DNA of 34,199 nucleotides from Defluviicoccus sp. (GCA_022823775.1 JAJEHI010000076.1:1-34199); one strand, 5' to 3'; positions 24,717-33,026 are shown, counted from the first letter of the stretch. The notes: a model not told the origin generated them from the letters alone. Numbers and translations are program-made.

Positions 24717-25352
24717 CGCCACGCCCACCATGCAATCGCGGGTGACGATGCCGGCGAGCCGTTCCGCGTCCCACGATTCCGTCCCCTCCGGCTGCATGGG
24801 CAGGACGAGGTAGCGCATGTCGGCGTTGCTGTCGTGCACCCGGACGGTGACGTCGTCGGCAACGGTCGTCCCGAACTCCTCCAGCACCGCGCGCGGCTCG
24901 ATCACCGCGCGGGAACGGTAGGACTTCGACTTGTACCAGTCCGGCGGCAGGCCGAGGATGGTGCGCGGATAGCACGAGCACAGCGTGCACACGATCATGT
25001 TGTGCGTATCCGGCGTGTTCTCGACCACGACCAGCTCGGTTCCGGCCATGGGGATCCCGAGCTCGCCGACCGCCGCTGTGCCGTCGTCGAGCAGGCGTTC
25101 CCTGAACGCCGGATCGGTCCAGGCCTTGGCGACGATTTCAGCCCCCAGCGCGGGTCCGCGCGAATCCATGAATTCGAGTTGCTCGCGGATTTGCTCGGGC
25201 GTGACCACGCCCTTTTCCACCAGCAATTCTCGGATCGCTGTCGCCATCAGCTCGTAATGGCCGGTCTCCTCGACGTCGCGATTCTCCGGTGCGACTTCGT
25301 GGTGGTGGTCATGATGATGGGCCTCTACGTGCCCGCGTTCTTCTTCCGCCAT
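24696..25352 (-). CDS. Nitrile hydratase alpha / thiocyanate hydrolase gamma-type subunit (Co-type)
   Basis: Metal-containing subunit of the nitrile hydratase superfamily, 218 residues. The claw-setting motif VCTLCSC (Cys122, Cys125, Ser126, Cys127) is present. Thr123 in CTLC is the residue associated with cobalt-type enzymes; iron types usually have Ser. After CYP comes Arg130, where the nitrile hydratases I recall usually have Trp; a basic residue could suit an anionic substrate such as thiocyanate. The N-terminus has a His-rich stretch (AHHHDHHHEV, 11-20) that may bind metal. It is the last of four genes on this strand, 10 bases after the beta-C-like gene. Nitrile hydration and thiocyanate hydrolysis cannot be separated by eye. 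Confidence 0.88.
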   Translation of the reverse strand: MAEEERGHVEAHHHDHHHEVAPENRDVEETGHYELMATAIRELLVEKGVVTPEQIREQLEFMDSRGPALGAEIVAKAWTDPAFRERLLDDGTAAVGELGIPMAGTELVVVENTPDTHNMIVCTLCSCYPRTILGLPPDWYKSKSYRSRAVIEPRAVLEEFGTTVADDVTVRVHDSNADMRYLVLPMQPEGTESWDAERLAGIVTRDCMVGVALPDASG

Positions 25353-25362
25353 CCTCTGTCTC

Positions 25363-25665
25363 CTAAGCCCTTTCCAGCCAGTGCTGGTAGATTTCCAGAT
25401 CGAGCGTGTCTTGTTCCGGACCGTCGTACCCGTCCCAGATGTCGTGCTGCCGGAACCGCACGCGGTAGAGATGCCTGCGGGGCTCGCCGTCGAAGCCGTA
25501 GGCGAGCTCCTCGGGGTTGCGGAAGGCACCGCAATAGCGTTCCACTACCCCGGTCTTGCCGCGGATGTAGAACGGCGTCCTCCGGTGGCCGGGCGGATGG
25601 CTGAGCGCGACCCGCACCTCGTCGCCGACCTCGAAGCGGCGTTCTTCCGGGGTCTCCGCACTCAT
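25363..25665 (-). CDS. Nitrile hydratase beta C-terminal-like subunit (thiocyanate hydrolase ScnA-like)
   Basis: A 100-residue SH3-like barrel protein corresponding to only the C-terminal half of a nitrile hydratase beta subunit. Readable landmarks are FEVGDEVRVALSHPPGHRRTP, YIRGKTGVVER and HLYRVRFRQHDIW, with the closing LDLEIYQHWLE. The ATG at 25665 overlaps the stop of the upstream gene (ATGA). In thiocyanate hydrolase this half is a separate alpha subunit, and the gene order beta-N, beta-C, metal subunit seen here is the same as I recall for scnB-scnA-scnC. Residues from this half normally hydrogen-bond the oxidised cysteines of the metal claw. Confidence 0.88.
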   Translation of the reverse strand: MSAETPEERRFEVGDEVRVALSHPPGHRRTPFYIRGKTGVVERYCGAFRNPEELAYGFDGEPRRHLYRVRFRQHDIWDGYDGPEQDTLDLEIYQHWLERA

Positions 25666-25967
25666 GTTCCGCCCTCCAGCCGCCGCCGGACTTCGTCCAT
25701 CCGACTCGCGATCTCGCCATGCGTGGCAAGGCCCTTCTCCTCCAGGAGATCGGTCAGGGCCTCGGCCCAGCGCTCGAAATAATCCCGGTCGTACTGTTCC
25801 GAAGGCAGGTCCTCGAGCGCGCGCCGCATCTCGTCGACCGTCATCAGCTTCTTCTCGCGCAGCGCGCCGACCGTGGCCGTGATCAGCTTGGCCCACGGCT
25901 TTGTCGGCGGGCTGTCCGGCTCGACCGGTCCCGCCGGCATGCCGCCCATGTCGTGTTGTCTCTGCAT
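25662..25967 (-). CDS. Nitrile hydratase beta N-terminal-like subunit (thiocyanate hydrolase ScnB-like)
   Basis: A 101-residue helical protein matching the N-terminal half of nitrile hydratase beta. It begins with QHDMGGMPAGPVEP, the HDMGG start typical of true beta subunits. It continues with a helical stretch containing YFERWAEALTDLLEEKGL. Nitrile hydratase activator proteins share the second part but not usually HDMGG, so a structural subunit is favoured over a cobalt chaperone. The ATG at 25967 lies 5 bases after the stop of the MetE-like gene and 4 bases of its end overlap the next gene, so all are in one operon. Confidence 0.83.
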   Translation of the reverse strand: MQRQHDMGGMPAGPVEPDSPPTKPWAKLITATVGALREKKLMTVDEMRRALEDLPSEQYDRDYFERWAEALTDLLEEKGLATHGEIASRMDEVRRRLEGGT

Positions 25968-25972
25968 CGTCC

Positions 25973-27022
25973 TCACCTTCCCGCCGTCCGGCCTTCGATC
26001 TCTTTCCGCACGATATCCGCGCCGGCGACCATCGCCTTCAGCTTGCCGAACGCGGTGTCGCGGTCGAGATACTTCATCCCGCAATCGGGCGCCACGACGA
26101 TCCGCTCCGGCGGCAGCGCTTCGAGCGCCCGGCGGATGCGCGCCGCCACCGTCTCGGCGGTCTCGATCCCGGGATCGCCCAGATTGAGCACCCCGAGAAT
26201 CACGGTCTTCGACGGCAACTGCTCCAGGATAGCGAGATCGAGATCGGGCTGGGCCGCCTCGATGGAGACCTGGTCGACCGCCGCGTTCTCGAGCTCGGGC
26301 AAGAACGAGTATGCGCTCGGCCTTTCGTGCACGATGTGCGCGTAGCCGAAGCAGAGATGGATCGCCGTCGTCCCCTCGACGCCTTCGAGCGCGCGGTTTA
26401 TCGCCTTGACCGCGTAGGATTTGGCGATCTCGGGACGCGCCTGCATGTAGGGCTCGTCGAGCTGGACCACGTCCACCCCGGCCGCGAACAGCGCCTTGAT
26501 CTCCTCGTTCATCGCGGCCGCGTAGTCCATCGCCGCCGCTTCGTCGGTGTCGTAATGGTCGTTCTGCGCCTGCTGGGTCATGGTGAACGGCCCGGGCACG
26601 GTGATCTTGGTCATCCGGTCGGTGTTGGCGACAAGGAACTCGGCGTCGCGGACCTCTATGGGGCGGGCGCGGTGGATCGGACCGGCGATGCGGGGCACCG
26701 GGTTGGGATGCCCGGTGCGGTCGATCGCCGTCCCCGGGTTGTCGATGTCGACCCCGCCGAGCGCCGTCGCGACCCGGTTGGAATAGCTTTCGCGGCGGAT
26801 CTCGCCGTCGGTGATGATGTCGACGCCGGCATGCTCGAAGTCGTGGATCGCGGCGAGCGTCGCGGTGTCCTGCGCCTCTTCCAGCACCTCCTCCGGCACC
26901 TTCCAGATCTCGCGCGCGCGCACCCGGGGCGGCAGCCTGCCCTTCAGATTGTCCCGGTCGACCAGCCAGTCCGGCTGGACATAACTCCCGACCACGGTCG
27001 TCGGCAAAATCCTCGGCTCCAC
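25973..27022 (-). CDS. Cobalamin-independent methionine synthase (MetE C-terminal)-like methyltransferase
   Basis: A 349-residue UROD/MetE-fold protein equal to the C-terminal catalytic barrel of MetE without the N-terminal half. Probable zinc ligands are His222 and Cys224 (IHLCFGYAH), Glu255 and Cys314 (APDCGMKYL), as in MetE. The substrate-binding LDEPYMQ segment is near 188-194. Stand-alone MetE-like proteins move methyl groups between thiols and various donors; the real substrate is not known here. A GTG start at 27022 follows a GGGGGAGG ribosome site. It is the first gene of the operon that encodes the split nitrile hydratase/thiocyanate hydrolase-like enzyme. Confidence 0.85.
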   Translation of the reverse strand: MEPRILPTTVVGSYVQPDWLVDRDNLKGRLPPRVRAREIWKVPEEVLEEAQDTATLAAIHDFEHAGVDIITDGEIRRESYSNRVATALGGVDIDNPGTAIDRTGHPNPVPRIAGPIHRARPIEVRDAEFLVANTDRMTKITVPGPFTMTQQAQNDHYDTDEAAAMDYAAAMNEEIKALFAAGVDVVQLDEPYMQARPEIAKSYAVKAINRALEGVEGTTAIHLCFGYAHIVHERPSAYSFLPELENAAVDQVSIEAAQPDLDLAILEQLPSKTVILGVLNLGDPGIETAETVAARIRRALEALPPERIVVAPDCGMKYLDRDTAFGKLKAMVAGADIVRKEIEGRTAGR

Positions 27023-27202
27023 GACGCCTCCCCCATCCGAACTCCCCCGACTATACGACAGCGGTGGCCCGCCGGGAAACGACCGCCGGCTACGAATCCC
27101 CGCGCCGCGACCTCAACTCTCTTTGGCGATATTGCAAAGCGTGACCTTCTTTTGGAAGACAAAGTAGGGTAGGCGCTAAGTATTCGATATATTTCATCTT
27201 CG

Positions 27203-28039
27203 ATGTCGGAGATGAATTCTATGTTTAGTAGAATATTTTATTTTTTCCTCGTCTCACCGTTGATTCGGAACACACCCGATCCTCGGCGACCGAGCGCTCA
27301 TCGCAAATTTCCAAAGCGGTATGGATCGGGCGCGATACCGATCCTTGTCGCGCTCGTCTTCGCGGCTCAGTTTCTTGGCGCCGACATGCTCCGGGCGGAG
27401 TCGCGGGCGTTTGTCAAGAAATCTGCGTCCGGAATTTGTCACTGTCCGGGCGGGCGATACTACGACCGAACGAAGAAATTCACGGCTCACCGCACCGTCG
27501 CGGAATGCCTGGCCAGCGGCGGCCGTCATCCCGGGCGCGGTCAGGGCGATTGCGGCCGGGTTGACGCCTCTCCTCTGCCGACCGAGACCGGGAAGAGAGA
27601 GGGCGTATCGCGCCCCCGCGCCGTGGCGGCGCGCATCGTCGACGGAGACACCGTGGTGCTGTCCGGGATCCGGGTCCGGCTGTACGGTATCGATGCACCC
27701 GAGGCGAAACAGTCCTGCCGCGATACCCACGACCGGCGCTACCGGTGCGGCCGGGTAGCCACGGCGGCCCTCGTTCGACTCGCCAGCGGCGGCATCCGAT
27801 GCAGGATGCAGCCCGGTACCGATCGATACGGCCGCAAGATCGGCACGTGCTACGCAGCGGACGGCACCGACATCAACGCAGAGATGGTCCGCCTCGGCCA
27901 CGCCCTCGCCCACCGGAAATATTCGAAGAAATACGTGCCGGAGGAACGGGAAGCCCGTGCAGGCCGTCGCGGCCTGCATCGCGGTGCCTTCGTCGAGCCG
28001 TCGGCCTGGCGGCGCGGTCAACGGCTTCCGGCGCGCTGA
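27203..28039 (+). CDS. Secreted thermonuclease (SNase-like) family protein
   Basis: Calcium-dependent staphylococcal-nuclease-type domain at about residues 142-265, with ARIVDGDTVVLSG, VRLYGIDAPEAKQSC and DRYGRKIGTCY carrying the expected acidic and arginine residues. Before it is a Cys-containing region (GICHCPGGRYYDRTKKF, then ECLASGGRHPGRGQGDC) that often accompanies such nucleases. A hydrophobic segment at about 44-60 probably directs export or anchoring. The start is uncertain: ATG 27203 has no ribosome site, whereas ATG 27221 has GGAG 9 bases upstream. The first about 25 codons and the upstream region are AT-rich, unlike the rest of the window. Confidence 0.8.
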   Translation: MSEMNSMFSRIFYFFLVSPLIRNTPDPRRPSAHRKFPKRYGSGAIPILVALVFAAQFLGADMLRAESRAFVKKSASGICHCPGGRYYDRTKKFTAHRTVAECLASGGRHPGRGQGDCGRVDASPLPTETGKREGVSRPRAVAARIVDGDTVVLSGIRVRLYGIDAPEAKQSCRDTHDRRYRCGRVATAALVRLASGGIRCRMQPGTDRYGRKIGTCYAADGTDINAEMVRLGHALAHRKYSKKYVPEEREARAGRRGLHRGAFVEPSAWRRGQRLPAR

Positions 28040-28146
28040 CTCCGAACCTCGGCGTCCGTGTCATCGAGGACGGGACCGACATACGGGCCCACCCGTTCGC
28101 CTCGCCCGGCAAATGCTCTAGGATCGGGCGTCCAGCGGGAGTCCGT

Positions 28147-29544
28147 ATGCGCGACCAGTCGATCAGAGGCCATGTCCGGAACCTCGAGCAGCAGGGCGAG
28201 CTGGTCCATTTCACCAAACCGGTGGAGCCCCACGGAAACGTCTCGGCGCTGTCGTGGAAGACCTATGACGAGCTCGGCAAGTCGGCGCTCTTCTCCAACC
28301 TCGAAGGGTTCCCGGGCTGGCGGATCTGCAGCCAGGTCATCGCCGACCGGCGCAAATGGTCGATCGCCCTCGGCATCGAGACCGATGCGCTCATCCCTAC
28401 GCTGATAGAGCGGATCAAGCAGCCGGTGGAACCGGTGGAGGTCGCCGCCGCCGGCACGCCCGTCAAGGAAAACATCAGGCTCGGCGGCGAGGTCGATCTC
28501 ACGAAGCTGCCGGCGGTCTGGCATTCGGAGCGCGACCCGGGGCCCTACATCGCGTCCGGCATGGCGATCGTCAAGGACCCCGAGACCGGGATCCGCAACA
28601 TGTCGATCCACCGGATGCAGATCCTGGGCCCGGATACGACCGGGTTCCTGATCTGCCCGCGCCACGCGCTCCGTATCTACCAGATGTACCAGGCGCGGAA
28701 CGAGCCGATGCCCGTGGCGATGGTGATCGGGGCGCACCCGGCGCTCTACTACGCGGCCGGCTTCACCTCGTCCTACGGCCTCGACGAGCTGACCGTAGCC
28801 GGAGCGCTGCTCGGCGATCCGGTCCGCATGGTGAAGTGCGAAACCATCGACATGGAGGTCCCGGCCGAAGCCGAGATCGTTCTCGAAGGCGAGGTCGCGC
28901 CGACCGGCATGACGCCCGAAGGACCGTTCGGCGAGGCGACCGGAACCTACGCCATGGAAGGCTCGACCGAGATCTTCCGGGTCAAGGCGATCACCCACCG
29001 CAGCGAGCCGATGTTCTATTCGATGCAGTGCGGCATCCCGATGACCGATACCCAGTCGATCACCGGCACCTGCATCGAGACCGTCGTGACCGACCATCTG
29101 AGGTCGGTCGAGGGCGGACTCGATCTGCGCGACGTGCGCCTCCTCGGCATCTCCGGGCTGATGGCGGTCGTCCTCAAGCTCCGCCCCCGCGTGGAGGGCC
29201 AGGCCAAGACGGCACTGATGGCGGCGCTGTCGAGCCCCTATCTCCACCCCAAGCTCGCGATCGCGGTCGACGAGGACATCGACGCGGGCGACCTCCGGCA
29301 GGTGTTCTGGTCGCTGACGACGAGGGTCCACGCGGAGCGGGACGTGATCAGGGTTCCCAACACGCGCATCTGGTCGCTCGACAACGTATCGGACATCGTG
29401 CCGGGGATGAGCGCGATGTACCGGATCGGCACCAAGACCGTCATCGACGCGACCATGCCCGCTGACGCGGCGGCGCGCGGCCGGTTCGAGCCAGCGATGC
29501 CGCTCAACCTGGCGGACGTCGATCCGACCGATTTCATGGGCTGA
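28147..29544 (+). CDS. UbiD family decarboxylase
   Basis: Prenylated-FMN-dependent (de)carboxylase of 465 residues. It has the family's segments WHSERDPGPYIASGMAI, IHRMQILG, MVIGAHPALYYAAG and EGPFGEATGTY, the last with acidic active-site candidates. UbiD-type enzymes act on aromatic, heteroaromatic or alpha,beta-unsaturated carboxylates. The dedicated prenyltransferase UbiX is not in the window and must come from elsewhere in the genome. The ATG at 28147 gives the normal N-terminus. It is followed after 41 bases by the GMC oxidoreductase gene, probably in the same transcript. Confidence 0.92.
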   Translation: MRDQSIRGHVRNLEQQGELVHFTKPVEPHGNVSALSWKTYDELGKSALFSNLEGFPGWRICSQVIADRRKWSIALGIETDALIPTLIERIKQPVEPVEVAAAGTPVKENIRLGGEVDLTKLPAVWHSERDPGPYIASGMAIVKDPETGIRNMSIHRMQILGPDTTGFLICPRHALRIYQMYQARNEPMPVAMVIGAHPALYYAAGFTSSYGLDELTVAGALLGDPVRMVKCETIDMEVPAEAEIVLEGEVAPTGMTPEGPFGEATGTYAMEGSTEIFRVKAITHRSEPMFYSMQCGIPMTDTQSITGTCIETVVTDHLRSVEGGLDLRDVRLLGISGLMAVVLKLRPRVEGQAKTALMAALSSPYLHPKLAIAVDEDIDAGDLRQVFWSLTTRVHAERDVIRVPNTRIWSLDNVSDIVPGMSAMYRIGTKTVIDATMPADAAARGRFEPAMPLNLADVDPTDFMG

Positions 29545-29585
29545 GCATCGGCGATGCGCCGGAGGTGAACGGAGGAGCTTGCGCG

Positions 29586-31304
29586 GTGTCCGAACTTTTC
29601 TCGAAGCGTTTCGATTACGTGATCCTCGGCGGCGGCTCGGCCGGCTGCGCGCTCGCCAACCGCCTGTCGGCGGACGGGCGGCACGAGGTCGCACTGATCG
29701 AGGCCGGCAAGGACTATCCGCCCGGCACCGAGCCCGCCGACATCCGCAGCTCCTACGCGCTGGGCGCCGCCTTCAACCCCGCCTATCACTGGAGCGATCT
29801 CAAGGTCCGGCTGTCGCACACCCCGACCAACGAGCCGGACCGGCGCACGCCCCGCTTCATGGAGCAGGCCCGGGTGGTCGGGGGCGGCTCGTCGATCAAC
29901 GCCCAGATGGCCAATCGCGGCTCGCCGCTCGACTACGACGAGTGGGAGTCGCTCGGCGCGCGGGGCTGGAACTGGGACAGCGTGCTGCCCTATTTCAAGA
30001 AGCTCGAAACCGACCAGGACATCGACGACGACTTCCACGGCAGGGACGGCCCGATCCCGGTGCGCCGCGTGCCCGAGCCCGAATGGACCGATTTCTCCCG
30101 CGCGGTCTCCAGCATGCTGACCGATTCGGGCCTCAAACCGCTACCCGATCAGAACGGGTATTTCGAGGACGGCTGGTTCTCCTGCGCGATCTCCAACAAG
30201 GACGAGCGGCGGGCGTCGGCGGCGATGGGGTTCCTCGACGCCGAGGCGCGCAAGCGGCCCAACCTCCACATCGTGCCGGAAACCACGGTCGAACGGCTGA
30301 TCTTCGAAGGCCGGCGCGTCGTCGGCGCGCGGGTCAGGCGGCGGGGAGAAACGCACGACATCCGCGGCGGGCGCATCGTCGTGTCTTCGGGAGCGCTGCA
30401 CACCCCGCCCCTTCTGATGCGCTCCGGCGTGGGGCCGGCGAGCGACCTGCGCGATCTCGGCATCGAGGTGATCGCCGACCGCCCCGGCGTCGGCGCCAAC
30501 CTGAACGAGCATCCGACGCTGGCCGTCTCCGCCTATCTCTCCAACGGCGCCCGGCTCCGCACGCCGGACCGGCGGCATGCCCACATAGCCTTCCGCTACT
30601 CCTCGGGCGTGGCCGATTGCGGGCCGGGCGACATGTACGTTTCGGTGACCGCCAAGTCGGGGTGGCACCCGGTGGGGATCCGCCTCGGATCCTTCCTGAT
30701 GTGGTGCAACAAGCCCTATTCGCGCGGCCGGCTGCGGCTGGCGAGCGCCGACCCGGCGGCCGAGCCCGACGTCGATTTCAACATGCTGTCGGACCGCCGC
30801 GACTACGACCGGCTGAGCCAGGACATTCGCCGGCTGGCGGGCTATTTCGATCATCCGGCTCTGCGGCGGATCGCCCGCGACCCCTTCCCCAGCGCCTATT
30901 CCGAACGGGTGAAGAAGATCGGCGCCGTCACGACGAAGAACCGCATCCTGACCACCATACTGGCCGGCATCCTCGACCTTCCCGGCCCGGTCCGGCGCTC
31001 GGCGATCAGAAACCTCATAACCATGGGCGACACCCTCCAGGATCTGCTCGGCGACGAGAAGCGGATGGAGGACTATGTGCGCGAGAACGTCACGGGATGC
31101 TGGCACCCGTCGGGGACCTGCCGGATGGGTGCGGCCGACGACCCGATGGCCGTTACCGACCCGTCGGGGGCCGTTTACGGCGTCGAAGGGCTCACGGTGT
31201 GCGACGCCTCGATCTTCCCCTGCGTGCCGCGCGCCAACACCAATATCCCGACCATCATGTGCGCGGAGAAGATCTCCGACGCGTTGCTGGCCGACCCGGC
31301 GTGA
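29586..31304 (+). CDS. GMC family (choline dehydrogenase-like) FAD oxidoreductase
   Basis: FAD-dependent alcohol or amine-alcohol oxidoreductase of 572 residues. The ADP-binding motif ILGGGSAGCALANRLS begins near residue 13. GMC signature 1 is readable as VVGGGSSINAQMANRG, and signature 2 lies in SSGALHTPPLLMRSGVG. The C-terminal catalytic His segment is CWHPSGTCRMG. The start is a GTG at 29586 with GGAGGA 8 bases upstream. Substrate is unknown. Adjacency to UbiD suggests the two serve one catabolic route, for instance alcohol oxidation and decarboxylation steps. Confidence 0.93.
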   Translation: MSELFSKRFDYVILGGGSAGCALANRLSADGRHEVALIEAGKDYPPGTEPADIRSSYALGAAFNPAYHWSDLKVRLSHTPTNEPDRRTPRFMEQARVVGGGSSINAQMANRGSPLDYDEWESLGARGWNWDSVLPYFKKLETDQDIDDDFHGRDGPIPVRRVPEPEWTDFSRAVSSMLTDSGLKPLPDQNGYFEDGWFSCAISNKDERRASAAMGFLDAEARKRPNLHIVPETTVERLIFEGRRVVGARVRRRGETHDIRGGRIVVSSGALHTPPLLMRSGVGPASDLRDLGIEVIADRPGVGANLNEHPTLAVSAYLSNGARLRTPDRRHAHIAFRYSSGVADCGPGDMYVSVTAKSGWHPVGIRLGSFLMWCNKPYSRGRLRLASADPAAEPDVDFNMLSDRRDYDRLSQDIRRLAGYFDHPALRRIARDPFPSAYSERVKKIGAVTTKNRILTTILAGILDLPGPVRRSAIRNLITMGDTLQDLLGDEKRMEDYVRENVTGCWHPSGTCRMGAADDPMAVTDPSGAVYGVEGLTVCDASIFPCVPRANTNIPTIMCAEKISDALLADPA

Positions 31305-31342
31305 CTACCGGGGCGGCGAGCGGCGGGACGTCGGGATGACGG

Positions 31343-31759
31343 CTACCCCCATCCCAACTGGTTGAAGGCCCATCCGTCGTTCCAGATCTTGGTGACGTGG
31401 GCGATCTTGCCGTCGCGCATGTCCGCCACGTAGACGTAATCGGATTCCGTCTTCTTCCCGGTCGGCGGAACCGGTCCGCCCTCGCCGGTATGGGTTCCGG
31501 TGAAAACCCCGAAGATCGCGACCCTGTCGTTCTCTTCGTCGGTCCCCGCCGCCTTGAGGTCGTAATCGGCGTCCGGCAGGATCGTGACGACCCCCTTCAT
31601 CCAGTCGCAATAGGCTTCGAGGGTGTCCATCTCCGCGATGGCCCGGGCCTGCGCGGAAAAACCCGCGTCGGGGTGACAGAATTCGGCGCACCCCGCCCAG
31701 CCCGCGCCGCTTTCGCAGGCGTGATAAAAGGCAAGTGCGGTTTCCTTCGAAACGCTCAT
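31343..31759 (-). CDS. SnoaL-like / NTF2-fold protein
   Basis: A 138-residue small protein with the cone-shaped NTF2-like fold expected from the pattern of an N-terminal helix (ETALAFYHAC), a middle helix (LEAYCDWMKG) and the closing beta strands VAIFGVFTGTHTG and KIAHVTKIWNDGWAFNQLGW. SnoaL-like members act as cyclases, isomerases or hydrolases on polyketide or aromatic intermediates, but many have no assigned role. A GGGAG ribosome site precedes the ATG at 31759. It lies 43 bases after the VOC gene stop on the same strand and converges on the GMC gene. Confidence 0.78.
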   Translation of the reverse strand: MSVSKETALAFYHACESGAGWAGCAEFCHPDAGFSAQARAIAEMDTLEAYCDWMKGVVTILPDADYDLKAAGTDEENDRVAIFGVFTGTHTGEGGPVPPTGKKTESDYVYVADMRDGKIAHVTKIWNDGWAFNQLGWG

Positions 31760-31802
31760 GGAAGTCTCCCTTCGTTCAGGCGTATCGATACGCTCAAGCT
31801 TC

Positions 31803-33026
31803 TTATCCCAGCGGGCCGAGGAACGGCTCTCCGGCGAAGGTGTCGGGCAGCGGGTCGAGCGCCTCGGGCCATTCGTCGCCCGTCCGGCGCCGCTCGGACG
31901 CCTCGCGCGGACGGCCGTCCCAGCCGATCTGCTCCATGTAGTAGTAAAGTTGAATGGCGTGGCCGTCAGGGTCGATGGCGAACGCGGAATAGTCGATCCC
32001 CGGCGACAGCTCGGGCGGCAGGTGGACGATCTGGACTTCGCGCTCTTCAAGGAAGCCCAGGGCGGCCCTGAGCTGGGCGTAGTCGCCGACCTGCACGCCG
32101 AAGGACATGCAGGACGTGTGCTCGCTCAAGCCCAGCTCGGACCGGAGCGCGATCGGATAGAGCGCCAAAGAGTGGTGCTCCGTGTTGACCCGCAGGAACA
32201 CGCAGCGGTGTCCGTTCCAGCGGATTTCCTCGGTCACCGTCATGCCCAGCCGGTCGCGGTAGAAGGCGAGCGACGCGTCGAGGTCGTCGGAGAAAAGCCG
32301 GACCGGCCCGATCCGCACCGCCTTGAACGGCCGGGGCAGCAGGACGCCGCCCACGTCGTAGGTCGCTTCGAGGGTCTGCTCGTGCCGGTAGCCGGACGCG
32401 ATGTCGGTGCCATTCGCCCGCGCCCTGTCGACCTCGGCGTATTCGGGGATCTGCGGCAGTCCCGGTTGCTCGTGGAACTCCTCTTCGTGCAGCGCGCCGG
32501 GCTTGGATCGCCCGTCCCATCCGATTTGCTCGATCCCGTAATAGAGCTCGTTGATGTGCTCGTCGGGATCGAAGGGGTAGACATGCCAGTTGGAGCCCGG
32601 CGTGTCGCGGCCGGACCGCCTGATCCGGATGTCGCCCTCGCGCAGCCAGTTTTCGGCCTCGGCGACCTCGCGCAGGCTGCCGACCTGCCAGGTGATCTGG
32701 TTGACCGTCATGTCCTGGCGTGTCGTCCGCCCGCCGATATGGTCGAGGACGGGCTTGGGGAACAGCACGAAGGAATGGTGGTCGCCGCCGTGGCGCATGA
32801 ACCAGCCGGTTGTCGTATCGAATTTCCCGGCGTCTTCCTTGTTCTTCAGCCGGGGGCCGAAATCGAGGGAATCGGAGAGCGCGAAGCCGAGCAGATCGGA
32901 ATAGAAGCGCATGCAGGCGTCGAAATTCCGGACGTTGAAGCCGAAATGGCCGAGCCTGCGGATTTTGAACGGCCGGTCGAGCAGGACGCCGCCGACGTTG
33001 AATTTCTGCACCCCGGTTCCGTCCAT
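31803..33026 (-). CDS. Tandem VOC (glyoxalase/extradiol dioxygenase-like) protein, internally duplicated
   Basis: A 407-residue protein of two homologous VOC halves. Each starts with VGGVLL...RPFK (11-20 and 225-234) and each ends with EQIGWDGR (166-173 and 365-372). Half 1 keeps possible metal ligands His27 (GHFGFNV), a His pair near 83-84 and Glu160 (INELYYG). In half 2 the first position is Pro/Val and the last is Gln359, so it probably no longer binds metal there. Extradiol dioxygenases and glyoxalases belong to this superfamily; the reaction is not assignable. The ATG at 33026 has GGGAGG upstream. Confidence 0.85.
   Translation of the reverse strand: MDGTGVQKFNVGGVLLDRPFKIRRLGHFGFNVRNFDACMRFYSDLLGFALSDSLDFGPRLKNKEDAGKFDTTTGWFMRHGGDHHSFVLFPKPVLDHIGGRTTRQDMTVNQITWQVGSLREVAEAENWLREGDIRIRRSGRDTPGSNWHVYPFDPDEHINELYYGIEQIGWDGRSKPGALHEEEFHEQPGLPQIPEYAEVDRARANGTDIASGYRHEQTLEATYDVGGVLLPRPFKAVRIGPVRLFSDDLDASLAFYRDRLGMTVTEEIRWNGHRCVFLRVNTEHHSLALYPIALRSELGLSEHTSCMSFGVQVGDYAQLRAALGFLEEREVQIVHLPPELSPGIDYSAFAIDPDGHAIQLYYYMEQIGWDGRPREASERRRTGDEWPEALDPLPDTFAGEPFLGPLG

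Noticed and set aside
25662-25967. Calling the 101-residue protein a nitrile hydratase activator (cobalt chaperone)
   Set aside because: It starts with HDMGG, typical of beta subunits, and the adjacent gene supplies only the beta C-terminal half, so a split beta subunit fits better.
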